46,989 nucleotides of DNA from Thioalkalivibrio denitrificans. GTDB lineage: Bacteria; Pseudomonadota; Gammaproteobacteria; Ectothiorhodospirales; Ectothiorhodospiraceae. The stretch's first letter is position 1, and every line of letters starts with the position of its first letter. The stretch spans positions 68,528 through 115,516 of the forward strand of contig NZ_MVBK01000018.1 in NCBI RefSeq assembly GCF_002000365.1. Direction: 5' to 3'. Below are positions 23,366 to 33,991 of this stretch, piece after piece. Below the pieces are notes generated by a model. That model ran no database searches. It saw only the letters and a list, made by a program, of their open reading frames with translations, and was not told the DNA's origin. Made by a program: the position numbers and the translations under genes.

Positions 23366-25263
23366 TCATCGGTACCGCCGGCCATATCGACCACGGCAAG
23401 AGCGCCCTGGTGGAACGGCTCACCGGCATCGATCCCGACCGCTGGGAGGAGGAGAAGCGCCGGGGCATGACCATTGACCTGGGCTTTGCTCATGGTGATC
23501 TGCCGGGATTCGGGCCGGTGGCGCTGGTGGATGTGCCCGGCCACGAGCGTTTCGTGCGCAACATGGTGGCCGGCGCCACCGGCATCGACGTAGTGCTGCT
23601 GGTGGTGGCGGCCGACGACGGGATCATGCCCCAGACCATCGAACATCTGGATATCGTCCACTTGCTCGACATCCGCCGGGGCGTGGTGGCGCTCAACAAG
23701 GCCGATCTGGTGGATGAAGAACGGCTGCGCCGCATCGCCGCCGATCTGCGCGCCCTGCTTGCGGACACCGCGCTCGCCGCTGCGCCGGTGGTGCCGGTAT
23801 CCGCACGTACCGGCAGCGGTCTCGATGCGCTGCGCGAACACCTGGCCCGGGCGTGCGCCCAGGCCGGCGGCCGCGAGTGTGATGCATGGTTCCGCATGCC
23901 GGTGGATCGCGCCTTCAGCCTGCCGGGCATCGGTACCGTGGCCACCGGCACGGTAGTTGGCGGGGAGGTGTGCGAGGGCCATGAACTGCGCCTGCTGCCC
24001 GGGGGAAAGATCGTGCGCGTGCGCGGCATCCAGCAGCACAACCGGGCGACGCGCTGCGCCGGCGCCGGTGAACGCTGTGCCGTGAATCTGGCGCGCATCG
24101 AGCCTGCAGAACTGGAGCGCGGCTGCGTGCTGTCCGATCCCGGGCTGCGGCGTGCCACGCGCACCGTCGATGCCTTGGTTACTCTCTCGCGGCATGCACG
24201 AGAGGCCCCGGCGGCCAGCCGCAGGCTGCACCTGCACACCGGCACGGCGCGGGTGGCCGCCCGGTCCCTCTGGCTGCGAACCCCGCCCCGGCCGGGGCAG
24301 ACGGCGGTGGCCCAGTTGCGTCTCGAACAGCCCGTCGCGCTGCTCTACCGCGACCGTTTCATCCTGCGCGATGGTGGCGGCACCACGGTGGCGGGTGGCG
24401 TGGTGCTCGACCCCTTCGCGAGCCGCCGGAAGGTGCGCGACGCCCTCCGGCTGGCACGGCTCGACCGCCTGGCCCGGTTCGACGCCGAGGAGGCGCTGGG
24501 TTGCTGGTTGGAGGCACGCGGCCCCGCCGGATGGCGGTTGGACGAACTGGCCGAGCAGCTCGCCCGGCCCACCGACGGCGTGGCGCGGCAACTGGAGAAC
24601 CGGGCGGACCTGTTGCGCCACGGGGAGGGGGTACGGGCGTGGATCGCGCCGCGCGGCGCGGTGGAGTCCCTGGCCCGGGAACTGGCGGCGATCGTGGGCC
24701 GGTGGCTCGCGGAAAACCCGCGCCGCTCGGCCCTCTCCGAGGCAACCCTCTACCACCTCTGCCCGGAGCGGATCGACCGGCGCGTCTTTCGCCGCATCGT
24801 CGATCGCCTGGTCGAGCGCGGGGAACTCGTGCGCGCCGGGGACGGCCTGCGCACACCGGGTCACCGCCAGCAGTTCTCCCCCGCCGAGCAGCGCCGGGCG
24901 GCCGAGATCGGCCGTCTGCTGGACGCCCGGCGCGGCACGCCGCCGCGACTGGGGGATCTGGCGCAGGCTCTGTCCATGCCGAAACCGATACTGGAAGACT
25001 TTCTCGGTGAACTGGAATACGCGGGCGAGGTGGTCCGGCTCGATCAGGACATCTACGCAACACGGCGCGACGTGGACACCTGGCGCCGCCTGGTTCCGGA
25101 ACTGGCGAAGGAGGGGGACGGTTTCACGCTGGCGCGCTTTCGCGATGCTGCCGGCGTCGGGCGGGAGTTCGCGCTCAAGGTGCTCGAGCATTTCGACCGT
25201 TGCGGCGTCACCCGCCGCCACGGGTCGCTGCGCAGCGCCGCGCGGTCGGAGGCCAGCGCATGA
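23362..25263 (+). CDS. selB: Selenocysteine-specific elongation factor SelB
   Basis: A 633-residue GTPase that carries selenocysteinyl-tRNA to UGA codons marked by a SECIS element. The GTP motifs are [21 protein letters not shown] (N-terminus, with G1), [12 protein letters not shown] (G3) and [13 protein letters not shown] (G4). Beta-barrel domains follow, and the C-terminal third carries the winged-helix repeats that bind SECIS. ATG 23362 overlaps the selA stop; the open frame continues upstream but the N-terminus matches SelB only from here. Ends in overlap with selD. Confidence 0.96.
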   Translation: MIIGTAGHIDHGKSALVERLTGIDPDRWEEEKRRGMTIDLGFAHGDLPGFGPVALVDVPGHERFVRNMVAGATGIDVVLLVVAADDGIMPQTIEHLDIVHLLDIRRGVVALNKADLVDEERLRRIAADLRALLADTALAAAPVVPVSARTGSGLDALREHLARACAQAGGRECDAWFRMPVDRAFSLPGIGTVATGTVVGGEVCEGHELRLLPGGKIVRVRGIQQHNRATRCAGAGERCAVNLARIEPAELERGCVLSDPGLRRATRTVDALVTLSRHAREAPAASRRLHLHTGTARVAARSLWLRTPPRPGQTAVAQLRLEQPVALLYRDRFILRDGGGTTVAGGVVLDPFASRRKVRDALRLARLDRLARFDAEEALGCWLEARGPAGWRLDELAEQLARPTDGVARQLENRADLLRHGEGVRAWIAPRGAVESLARELAAIVGRWLAENPRRSALSEATLYHLCPERIDRRVFRRIVDRLVERGELVRAGDGLRTPGHRQQFSPAEQRRAAEIGRLLDARRGTPPRLGDLAQALSMPKPILEDFLGELEYAGEVVRLDQDIYATRRDVDTWRRLVPELAKEGDGFTLARFRDAAGVGREFALKVLEHFDRCGVTRRHGSLRSAARSEASA

Positions 25264-26282
25264 ATACGCCGCCGCGTCTGACCCGCTGGGCGCGCTGCGG
25301 CGGCTGCGCCGGCAAGCTCGACGCCGGCCGCCTCGATGCGCTGCTGCGCGGCTTGCCGAGCAGGCCCGACCCCGACCTGATCGTCGGCACCGAGACCGGC
25401 GACGACGCGGGCGTGTACCGCATCGGCGCGGATCTCGCCGTGGTGAACACGGCGGATTTCATGCCGCCGCCGGTGGACGATCCCCGGACCTTCGGGCGCA
25501 TTGCCGCCGCCAACGCGCTGTCCGACGTCTACGCCATGGGCGGCAGGCCGATCACGGCCATGAACCTGGTGGGCTTTCCCCGCAGCGGGCTCGCCGACGA
25601 GGTGCTGCACGCCATACTGCGCGGCGCGCTGGAGGTGCTCGATTCGGCGGGCGTGGCGCTCGTGGGCGGCCACTCGGTGTACGACGAGGAGGTCAAGTAC
25701 GGCCTGGCCGTGACCGGGCTGATCCACCCGGAACGGGTGGTGCGTAACGGCGGCGCCCGCCCGGGAGACCGTCTGGTGCTTACCAAGCCGATCGGCACGG
25801 GCGTGGTGGTGGATGCGATCCGCCGCGAGTGCGCCGACGAGGCCCTGATCCAGGCCGCCGTGGGGAGCATGACCCGGCTCAACCGCGAGGCGGCGGAACT
25901 GATGATCGCCCAAGATGCCCGCGCCTGCACCGATGTGACGGGTTTCGGTCTCATTGGACACGCGCGGGAGATGGCGTTCGCCTCGCGGTGCCGGCTGCGT
26001 ATCGACCACCGGACCGTGCCGCTGCTCCCGGGCGTGGCGGCCCTTTGCGCCGACGCGCCGGTCGTCCGGCCCCCCGGTGGCGTCGCGTTCGGGGCGGCCG
26101 TCACGGCGCCCTGGCGGCGGCTGCTGACCGACCCGCAGACCTCCGGGGGGCTGCTCATCGCGGTGAACGAACATGGCGCGCGGGCCATCGTGGAAGAGCT
26201 CGCGGCGAGGGGGCAGGCGCAGGCCGCAGTCATCGGCGAGGTGCTGCCGGCACACGGGGACAGCCTGGTCGAGGTCGTGTAG
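25260..26282 (+). CDS. selD: Selenide, water dikinase SelD
   Basis: A 340-residue ATP-dependent enzyme that makes selenophosphate. It starts in a 4-bp overlap with selB. The catalytic segment reads RCGGCAGKLD, with Cys and Lys spaced as in SelD (Cys-type, not Sec-type). GDDAGVYRI, NALSDVYAMGGRPITAMN and GGHSVYDEEVKYGLAVTG are the ATP and metal binding stretches. It is about the usual SelD length. It lies 18 bp before selC, which completes the selenocysteine pathway in one transcript direction. Confidence 0.97.
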   Translation: MNTPPRLTRWARCGGCAGKLDAGRLDALLRGLPSRPDPDLIVGTETGDDAGVYRIGADLAVVNTADFMPPPVDDPRTFGRIAAANALSDVYAMGGRPITAMNLVGFPRSGLADEVLHAILRGALEVLDSAGVALVGGHSVYDEEVKYGLAVTGLIHPERVVRNGGARPGDRLVLTKPIGTGVVVDAIRRECADEALIQAAVGSMTRLNREAAELMIAQDARACTDVTGFGLIGHAREMAFASRCRLRIDHRTVPLLPGVAALCADAPVVRPPGGVAFGAAVTAPWRRLLTDPQTSGGLLIAVNEHGARAIVEELAARGQAQAAVIGEVLPAHGDSLVEVV

Positions 26283-26300
26283 CCGGCGCAATAGAATCGA

Positions 26301-26395
26301 GGAGAGGATGGTACCCGGTGGTATTCACGGGCTTCAAACCCGATGGGGGGCGGTGAAACCGTCCCTGGCAGGTTCGACTCCTGCCCTCTCCGCCA
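26301..26395 (+). tRNA. selC: tRNA-Sec (UCA anticodon)
   Basis: A 95-nt long tRNA with encoded CCA (26393-26395) and discriminator G. The anticodon TCA is at 26334-26336 in a CTTCAAA loop. The D stem has 6 bp (26310-26315 with 26320-26325) and a 4-nt loop, and the variable arm is long (stem GGGCGGT/ACCGTCC), both tRNA-Sec hallmarks. The 3' strand from T-loop to discriminator is 12 nt, so the acceptor/T branch is 7+5 (or 8+4 with an A-C mismatch) instead of the usual 8+5. The top of the anticodon stem has an A-A mismatch. Placement directly after selD supports function. Confidence 0.95.
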
Positions 26396-26409
26396 TATCC
26401 TGAGACCCC

Positions 26410-26574
26410 ATGAAGGCAGAACCCGATGGGCTGAACGCGGCCCGGCGCTACGAGCGGTGGTACCACACGCCGCGCGAACCGTCTGCCTTGGGGCGGCTTT
26501 CTTGCAGTCGGCTTGTCTCGCGGCGCACCCGGATGAAACGAAACACAATCCGGGGCCTCGCTCTTCACGCCTGA
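26410..26574 (+). pseudogene. Possible truncated methyltransferase N-terminus
   Basis: A 54-codon frame starts MKAEPDGLNAARRYERWYHT, reminiscent of the N-terminus of class I SAM methyltransferases (a YxxWYxTPRG start). It then becomes basic and low-complexity and stops before any SAM-binding motif. It lies between selC and a convergent DsrE gene. A decayed remnant is the simplest reading; it may also be a chance frame. Confidence 0.25.
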
Positions 26575-26586
26575 CGCCTGACGCGC
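26567..26586. repeat. Short ACGCCTG tandem repeat abutting the DsrE stop
   Basis: Two copies of ACGCCTG plus ACGCGC occupy 26567-26586 and end exactly at the minus-strand stop codon (26589-26587). This parallels the larger ACGCCTC array that abuts the tolC-like stop at 35770. Confidence 0.7.
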
Positions 26587-26937
26587 TCAGAAAACCAACA
26601 CCTGATCCGCGGTCTCCGTCCACTCGGCCAGTTCATCCAGCGTGCCGCGACGTGTCCCCTCGGCCAGTTCCTCGTCGGTGATGCCGCGGGCATCCATGCA
26701 CGTGCCGCATACCGCCACCGCATGGCCGCGGCGCGTGACGATCGACAGCATGTGCTCGATGTTGTAGTAGCCCTGCGGCACCTTTTGGCCGCGCTTGGCG
26801 CAAGGGGCCGCATCGCCCATCAGGAATATCCGCACCGTGCCGTTGCCCCGTTTTGCCAGAGCACCCGCAATGCGCAGGGCGTTGAAGCTGCGCTCTGTGC
26901 CGTAAGGGCCGTCGTTGAGGATGAAGAGTGTGTCCAT
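26587..26937 (-). CDS. DsrE-family protein with conserved-type cysteines
   Basis: A 116-residue cytoplasmic DsrE-fold protein. It opens with TLFILNDGPYGTERSFNALR and carries a cysteine in MGDAAPCAKRGQKVPQGYYN and two in VCGTCMDARGI, the positions where sulfur-carrying DsrE relatives place their reactive cysteines. Such proteins accept and pass sulfane sulfur, often near rhodaneses. It diverges from the thioredoxin-rhodanese-molybdoenzyme operon and shares its control region, suggesting a linked role in sulfur handling inside the cell. The ribosome site AGGAGA is strong. Confidence 0.88.
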   Translation of the reverse strand: MDTLFILNDGPYGTERSFNALRIAGALAKRGNGTVRIFLMGDAAPCAKRGQKVPQGYYNIEHMLSIVTRRGHAVAVCGTCMDARGITDEELAEGTRRGTLDELAEWTETADQVLVF

Positions 26938-26959
26938 ATGGGGTTCTCCTGAAGGTTAG

Positions 26960-26981
26960 TTGTCACAGATCAACTATTGAT
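26960..26981. promoter_or_regulatory. FNR/Anr-like site between dsrE and the molybdoenzyme operon
   Basis: TTGTCACAGATCAA (26960-26973) matches TTGATNNNNATCAA at 8 of 10 positions, and ATCAACTATTGAT (26969-26981) adds a second inverted repeat. Oxygen or nitric-oxide responsive control of a respiratory enzyme would fit, but this is inference. Confidence 0.4.
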
Positions 26982-27023
26982 CGGAAAAGTCGTTTAACCC
27001 CTCTCCTCCATACATAGCAGAAC

Positions 27024-27051
27024 TTGACAGATATTCAAAGGATCATATGAT
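27024..27051 (+). promoter_or_regulatory. Strong sigma-70 promoter for the molybdoenzyme operon
   Basis: A perfect TTGACA (27024-27029), 16-bp spacer and TATGAT (27046-27051, 5 of 6) lie about 50 bp before the first gene. Transcription would begin near 27058. Confidence 0.7.
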
Positions 27052-27098
27052 TATTCACACGGATGGTATCCGAACAACCACCCGAGGAGGAACGGACA

Positions 27099-27560
27099 AT
27101 GACAACGAAGCTGCATTCCCCGATGTTTACCCCCATGGCCTGGCTGGTGCTGCTCGCCCTGCTGGTTTCTACCGGCTTATGGAGCAGTGTTGCCCTGGCG
27201 GGTCCACCCGGCCCCACGGAGATCAACGGCCACAAGGTGCTGACGCTCATCAGCCGTGATCCCCCGGCCTTGCGCTGCAACAACAACATCCAGGTGGCCG
27301 CGGAACTCTCCAACATTTACAAGCTGCCCATCATAGTGATCCCGGTGACCGCCGCCGGACCCGGTGCGCGGGCCCCGGCCGTCTATTACGGCAGCGAACT
27401 CGTCACCGTGGACGGCGGTGCCGGCAACGGCATGGTCCATTACACCGAACTGGCCGACATCCTCGAACTGGAAGGCGTGCCGCTGCAGGAGGAAGAGGGA
27501 CTCCTGATCCGGCTGAGTGACCCCTTCGAGAAGCTCAAGGCGGCAATTCGCGGAGACTGA
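27099..27560 (+). CDS. Exported protein of unknown function
   Basis: A 153-residue protein with a signal peptide (hydrophobic FTPMAWLVLLALLVSTGLWS) and cleavage near VALAGPPGP. The mature part starts PTEINGHKVLTLISRDPPA and contains a single cysteine in LRCNNNIQVAAELSNIYKLP, followed by a strand (IIVIPVTAAG). The single cysteine followed by a helix and a strand suggests a thioredoxin-like fold or sulfur-binding site, but no family is recognised. ATG 27099 is preferred because GAGGAACGG precedes it; the frame extends upstream. It is the first gene of the operon and the thioredoxin gene starts 2 bp after its stop. Confidence 0.8.
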   Translation: MTTKLHSPMFTPMAWLVLLALLVSTGLWSSVALAGPPGPTEINGHKVLTLISRDPPALRCNNNIQVAAELSNIYKLPIIVIPVTAAGPGARAPAVYYGSELVTVDGGAGNGMVHYTELADILELEGVPLQEEEGLLIRLSDPFEKLKAAIRGD

Positions 27561-27562
27561 AC

Positions 27563-28126
27563 GTGGCGGCCTTGCGGCATTCGTTGATCGCGGGTGCCGT
27601 GCTGTGGCTCTGTCTCGCCGCGGCACCCGCCCAGGCCAGCGGAGGTGCCGCCGACCTGGCCGAGGCCGCCGGTCTGCGCGCTTATCCGGTCCCCATGCGT
27701 GCCCCCGAATTCCGTCTTCCCACCCTTAAAGGCGGCACCGCGGGCATCGCCGAGTACCGCTGCCGGGTGGTGCTGCTGGCCTTCTGGGCGAGCTGGTGCT
27801 CCGTGTGCCGCGGTGAGCTGCCGTCGCTGATCGAGCTGCAGAACGACTACGGCGGCGAACGCTTCACCGTGGTGATGGTGGCGGTGCGCGACGATCCCCG
27901 CGATGCGGCGCGCGTGTTGCCCGAAGACGTCGCCTTTCCGGTGTTGTTCGACGATGCCGGGAGGGTGGCCGAGCGCTATCGCGCGGCCGGTGTGCCCGTC
28001 AATTACGTGCTCGACGGCCGGGGGCGCATGCTGGCCGGCCAGGCCGGCGCCTTTCACTGGAGCGATGAGCCCGTGCGGCGCCTGATCGAGCACCTCATGG
28101 ACACCCTGGAGGAGGAGAGACCATGA
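27563..28126 (+). CDS. Periplasmic TlpA-like thioredoxin
   Basis: A 187-residue thiol-disulfide protein with a GTG start. The signal peptide ends near APAQASGG. The thioredoxin motif is Cys79-Ser-Val-Cys82 in LAFWASWCSVCRGELP, typical for TlpA/ResA, with FRLPTLKGG upstream and the cis-proline region AGVPVNYVLDGRG near 150. It probably reduces or exchanges disulfides or persulfides in the periplasm, for example on the rhodanese encoded next (4-bp overlap). It may also serve cytochrome c maturation, but its location in a sulfur/molybdoenzyme operon points to a dedicated role. Confidence 0.9.
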   Translation: MAALRHSLIAGAVLWLCLAAAPAQASGGAADLAEAAGLRAYPVPMRAPEFRLPTLKGGTAGIAEYRCRVVLLAFWASWCSVCRGELPSLIELQNDYGGERFTVVMVAVRDDPRDAARVLPEDVAFPVLFDDAGRVAERYRAAGVPVNYVLDGRGRMLAGQAGAFHWSDEPVRRLIEHLMDTLEEERP

Positions 28127-29001
28127 AGCGCCTTTATGTCCTGTTGGCCGGTGCGCTGCTGCTGTGTGCGGGCGCCGCCCAGGCCGACGAGATCCTCATC
28201 TCCATTGAGGACCTGCTGGCGCGCCAGGCGGCGCAGCCGGAGCTGGTCCTGATCGATGCCGAGATTCCCGACCGATTCGCCCGCGCCCACATTCCCGGCG
28301 CGGTCAACCTGCCCCACATGGAACTGGAGGACGCCGAGGAGAATGCCGAGACCGGGCGTCCCATCTTCCCGCAGCTGGCCGCCAACCGGCTTGGTGAAGC
28401 CGGCATCGCTGTGGACACGCCCGTGGTGGTCTACGACGGTGGCGACGGACGCGCAGCCTCCGCCGTGTGGTACATCCTGCGCTACATCGGCCACCAGGAC
28501 GTGCGCATTCTCGATGGCGGTTTCCGCAAGTGGCTTGCACAAGGTCATCCGGTCACCCAGCAGGCACGCGCAGTGGAGCAGATGCGCTACATCCTGCCCG
28601 ACCGGGAGCGCAAGGAGTGGGAGCTGACCACCGACCGGCTGCGCGAGCTGCTGGACCGGGGCGAGGCCGTGCTGGTGGACACGCGCTCCATCGCCGAGTT
28701 CGCCGGCAAGGAGACCGGCGGCGCGCGCCGCGCGGGCCACATTCCCGGGGCGGTGAGCCTGCCGTGGACCCGGCTGGCCGGCGAGCCGGAGACCTTCGCC
28801 GACGACGAGATCCTGCGCCGGGCGCTGGAGCGCGCCGGACTGAGTCCCGATCAGACCATTGTCACCTACTGCAACCCCGGGCTCGGACGCTCCACCTTCC
28901 TGCTGGCGGCACTCACGCGCCTCGGTTTCGAGAACGTGATCGTCTATCCCGGTTCCTGGAACGAGTGGGCGGCCGATCCGCGCCTGCCCGTGGCGAGGTG
29001 A
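28123..29001 (+). CDS. Periplasmic two-domain rhodanese (thiosulfate sulfurtransferase-like)
   Basis: A 292-residue exported protein. A signal peptide (MKRLYVLLAGALLLCAGAAQ) precedes two rhodanese domains. The first (about 24-145) lacks a cysteine at the active site (VVYDGGDGRAAS) and the second (about 165-288) has Cys250 in VTYCNPGLGRS. This matches SseA-type sulfurtransferases, which move sulfane sulfur from a donor such as thiosulfate or 3-mercaptopyruvate to a thiol or cyanide. It overlaps the thioredoxin gene and precedes the molybdoenzyme alpha gene by 4 bp, so it likely prepares or processes that enzyme's substrate or product. Confidence 0.93.
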   Translation: MKRLYVLLAGALLLCAGAAQADEILISIEDLLARQAAQPELVLIDAEIPDRFARAHIPGAVNLPHMELEDAEENAETGRPIFPQLAANRLGEAGIAVDTPVVVYDGGDGRAASAVWYILRYIGHQDVRILDGGFRKWLAQGHPVTQQARAVEQMRYILPDRERKEWELTTDRLRELLDRGEAVLVDTRSIAEFAGKETGGARRAGHIPGAVSLPWTRLAGEPETFADDEILRRALERAGLSPDQTIVTYCNPGLGRSTFLLAALTRLGFENVIVYPGSWNEWAADPRLPVAR

Positions 29002-29005
29002 TCCC

Positions 29006-31782
29006 ATGGACCGGCGTGAATTTCTCAAGGGCACCGGCTATTGCGGGCTGGCGCTCATGTTCGGCGGGCCGCTGACGGCGCTGGCCGTGAACAACCCGGC
29101 GCAGGCCGCCGCCGCGGCTGCCCGGGGCGACCGCGCCTGGGAGGCCCTCTACCGCGAGGAGCTGCTTGGCACCCTGGGCGACGCACAGGGTTTCGCCTTC
29201 CACTGCTCCAACTGCCAGGGCAACTGCGCCTGGAAGGTCTACGCCCGGGACGGCGTGGTGACCCGCGAGGAGCAGGTGGCCGGTTATCCGCAGATCCATC
29301 CGCGTATCCCCGACGCCAACCCGCGCGGCTGCAACAAGGGGATCATCCATTCCAAGGAGATGTACCAGGGCGACCGGTTGCTCTATCCCCTCAAGCGCGG
29401 CGGCGAGCGGGGCAAAGGGCAGTGGCAGCGCATCACCTGGGAGCAGGCCTTCGAGGAGATCGCGGAGAAGGTCGTCGAGACGCTGGACGAGAAGGGTCTG
29501 GAGGCGCTGATGGTCTACACCGGCACCGGCATCCTCTCCCAGGGCCGGCGCGCGGGTCCGCTGCGCCTGGGGGCATTGCTCGGTGCCCAGCGCATGTATC
29601 CGGCCAGCGCCGTGGGCGACATGTTCACCGGTGCATCCCTCGCCTACGGCGTGACCAACATCGGCCATTCTCTGGACGCCTGGTTCGAGGCAAAGACCAT
29701 CTTCCTCTGGGCCATGAACCCGATCGTCACCCGCATCCCGGACGCCCACTACCTGACCGAGGCGCGCTACAACGGGGCGCGCATCTACACCATCACCCCG
29801 GACTACAATCCCAGCGCGCGCAGCGCCACTGACTGGGTGCCGGTGCGCCCAGGCACGGATGCGTATCTGGCCATGTCGCTGCTGCACGTGCTGCTGCGCG
29901 ACAACCACATCGACGAGGCCTTCGTGCGTGAGCAGACGGACCTGCCGTTTTTGGTGCGCACTGACACGGGCGAACTGCTGCGCCACCGGGACCTGCGCCC
30001 GCGCGGGCGCGACAACGTCTTCTATGCCTGGGACGAGGCCGCCGATCGCGCCGTGCCCATGCCCGGCACCGCCGGCCACCACCGCGAGACCCTGCGCCTG
30101 GGCGACATCCGTCCGGCGCTTGGCGGCACCTTCGAGGTGCAGGGGCGCGACGGCGAAACCATCGAGGTGACCACGGTGCTGGAGCGGGTGCGCGCCGAGG
30201 CGGCCAGGTACCCCCCGGAAGAGACCCGGGAGATAACCGGTGTGCACCCGGAGCTCGTGGAGCGCATGGCGGCCGACCTGGCAGGCGCCGAGCGCGCCAT
30301 CATCAACATCGGCTTCGCCATGCACAAATACGTCTCGGGCACCATGACCTGCTGGGCGGCGGCACTCGCCTGCGCGCTCACCGGACATGCCGGGGACCGG
30401 GGCGGCCTGGACACCGAGAACAACTGGAGCCTCGGGGGCCTGGGCGATCTGTCCAACCCGAAACCGGCGCGCTTCGGTTCAGGGTTCTTTACCGAGTGGC
30501 TCAACGGCGACATGGAAAAAAGCATGCGCCGCCATTACCCGGATGAGCACCTGCGCAAGACCGCCGGGTATGACAGCGACGACGTGCGCCGGCACGTGGA
30601 GGAGAAAAAGGCGCTCGGTACGTCCTATTTCGGCCGCCCCAGCGCGCTGCTGCTCTTTGCCGACAACATGTTCCGGCGCAACAAGGACGAGAGTCATTAC
30701 CGCGAGACCATGCTCTCCGGGCTGGACATCTTCGTGAACATCAACCACCGCATGGACTCCACCGCCCTGTGGGCCGACTACGTGCTGCCGGCCAAGAGCC
30801 ACTACGAGAGCTGGGACATCCGCGGTGAGCTGGGTTATCACCGCTACTGCAACATCACCGTGCCGCCGAAAGGACTGGCCCCTGTCGGTGAGACACGCTC
30901 GGAATGGGAGATCTGTCTGGGTCTCGCCCGGGCCATCGCCCGGGCCGCGAAACAGCGTGGCATCGAGCAGATCGCCGACCCGGACTTCCTGGAGCAGGAA
31001 GGCGACATGGCCGCCCCGGTAATCCGCGATCTGGCGCGCCTGGAGGAGGACTTCACCCTGGGCGGCACACTCCCCGACGACGAGGCCGTGGTGCGCTGGA
31101 TCATGGAAAACGTCCCGGCCATCGCGCCGTGGACACCGGAGGACGGGGCAAAGCACGGATTCGTCATCCTCAACGAGCAGGCCGGCTACACTTCACCGCT
31201 GGCCGCCAACCGGCCCTACTACTCCTTCGAGCGCAACGTCTACCTGCGCGAGCCCTACAGCACCGAGTCGGGGCGCCAGCAGTTCTTTGTGGACCATCCC
31301 ACTTTCCGCAAGCTGGGGTGCACCGTGCCCACGGCCATGGGGCCGCTGCGCCCACCGTCCTTCCCGCTGGCCTTCTACACACCGCACACCCGCCACGGCA
31401 TCCACTCCCAGTGGCGCGGCAACCAGGAGCTTCTGCGTCTGCAACGGGGCGAGCCCTACATCTGGCTCAATCCGAACACGGCAGCAGAGCGGGGCATCGG
31501 TGAGGACGACCCGGTGCGGGTGTTCAACGACGTGGGCGAGTTCCACTGCAAGGTGAAGCTGGTGCCCGGCGTGCCGCCGGGGGCCGTGGTCATGGACCAC
31601 GCCTGGGAGCCCTACCAGTTCCGCAAGCGCCTCGGGCTGAACAACGCGGTGGCCGGCGTGCTGTCGCTGGTGGAGCTCGTGGATGACTGGGGCCATCTCA
31701 CCTTCAGCCCCAACTGGGACGGCAACATGATCGCGTTCGAGACCTCGGTGGAAGTGGAACGCAGCGACGGAGGGGTTCAGTG

Positions 31783-31783
<1 letters not shown>
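29006..31783 (+). CDS. Type II DMSO-reductase-family molybdoenzyme, alpha subunit
   Basis: A 925-residue periplasmic molybdopterin oxidoreductase. A Tat signal (DRREFLKG) is at 2-9. The N-terminal Fe-S motif is His66-Cys67-x2-Cys70-x3-Cys74 with Cys109 in NPRGCNKG, the His-first type II pattern of NarG, DdhA and SerA. Asp205 in ASAVGDMFTG is the likely Mo ligand. YTPHTRHGIHSQWRGNQELL near 790 also fits type II. Candidate substrates are dimethyl sulfide, selenate, chlorate or a sulfur oxyanion; rhodanese and thioredoxin neighbours favour a sulfur or selenium compound. Not a nitrate reductase: too short and exported. No dedicated chaperone gene was found nearby. Confidence 0.9.
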
Positions 31784-32779
<996 letters not shown>

Positions 32780-32787
<8 letters not shown>

Positions 32788-33991
32788 GGCGAAGCCACTT
32801 TTTTTCGCAGATCGGGCCTCAACCCGGCAACAGTGGCTTCCACAGGCACCGCGTTGTCGGGCTGAAGCCCGACCTACAGGGCGAACAAGGCAAGGTAACA
32901 TCCGGCACACGGCGCCGGACCTTCACGGATTCGTGTCGCTTGTCCTCCCTGGGCTCGCCGGTTTCATTCTGGTTGCGCTGTTCATGCTGCCGGCGGCGTT
33001 CGCGCAGGATCTGCCGCCCGACGCGCAGGCCCTGCAAGACGCGGGCCGGCTCTCCGTGGCCGGGCCCGGCGCGCCGCCGCTTGCCGTGGACGATCCGCGC
33101 TGGGACGCCGCCGCGGCGGCGCGGCTTTCGCTTCATCCGCAGATCGCCATCACGCCGGGGAGCGAACCGGTGCCCGCTCGCACCGCTGAGCTGCGCGCCA
33201 TCAGCGACGGGCAATCCATCGCATTACGGGTTCAATGGCAGGATCCGAGCCCGGATCACAGCGACGGCGGCCGCACGGATCACTTCGCCGATGCCGTCTC
33301 GGTGCAGTTTGCGCACCCTGAAGGGGACGGGGTGCTGCCCTACATCGGCATGGGTGAACCCGGACGGCCGGTGACCGTCTGGTACTGGCAGGCGGGGCGG
33401 GGCGCCGAGCATTTGATGGCGCATGGCTTCGGAAGTCTTGAGAAGACCGCCGGCACTGCCCCGGAACACGACGCCCGCCATGACGGCGAGGGCTGGACGG
33501 TGGTGCTGCGCGGCCCGCTGGCCGATGCACCGCTGCCCGTGGCCCTGGCCGTATGGGACGGCGCCGCCAACCAGCGCAACGGCGACAAGCGCCTCTCCGC
33601 CTGGCATCTGGTTCACGTGCCGGGGGCCCCCGTGGAACGCGAGCGTTATGGAGCGCTGCTGGCGCAGCAGAAGGTGGACGGTGATCCCGACCAGGGGCGC
33701 CGCCTGTTCACAGCGCACGGCTGCATCGGTTGCCACCGTGTGCCGGGCGGAGCGGACGTGGCCGTCGGCCCCGACCTGCGCTTGGCCGGCGCGCACCACT
33801 GGCCCGGCTACCTGCGGCGCATGATCGAGGATCCCTCGGCCTTCATCGTGCCGGGCAAGGGCTACGGGATACCCGGCGCCGACGGCACCCTGCAGTCCCT
33901 GATGCCGCGCCAGGCACTGGACGCCGAAGAGATCGAACACATCATCGCCTGGCTTGCCGGACTTGGCGAGAAGGGGGGTGTCGGGAAGTGA
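32780..33991 (+). CDS. Haem gamma subunit fused to a cytochrome c domain
   Basis: A DdhC-like subunit with an ethylbenzene-dehydrogenase haem domain (SVQFAHPEGDGVLPYIGMG, then VTVWYWQAGRG) and a C-terminal c-type cytochrome with a CIGCH motif (Cys315-His319, counted from 32780). The fusion could pass electrons directly to a periplasmic carrier. Start is unclear. ATG 32780 has a strong ribosome site (GGGAGGGCAGGG), but its first 51 codons include the GTCGGGCT palindrome and are not signal-like; GTG 32933 gives a clean signal peptide (VSLVLPGLAGFILVALFMLP). A repeat element seems to have inserted at the N-terminus. Confidence 0.88.
32856..32878. repeat. GTCGGGCT-type palindromic repeat inside the gamma gene 5' end
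   Basis: GTCGGGCTGAAGCCCGAC (32856-32873) is a perfect palindrome, with CTACA following. Elements of this form are common dispersed intergenic repeats in sulfur-oxidising gammaproteobacteria (from memory). Here it lies between the strong ribosome site and the signal peptide of the cytochrome subunit. Confidence 0.75.

Noticed and set aside
21566-25221. Long antisense frames (up to 729 codons) opposite selA and selB
   Set aside because: They are rich in His, Arg and Gly with no family motifs; the plus-strand proteins are certain.
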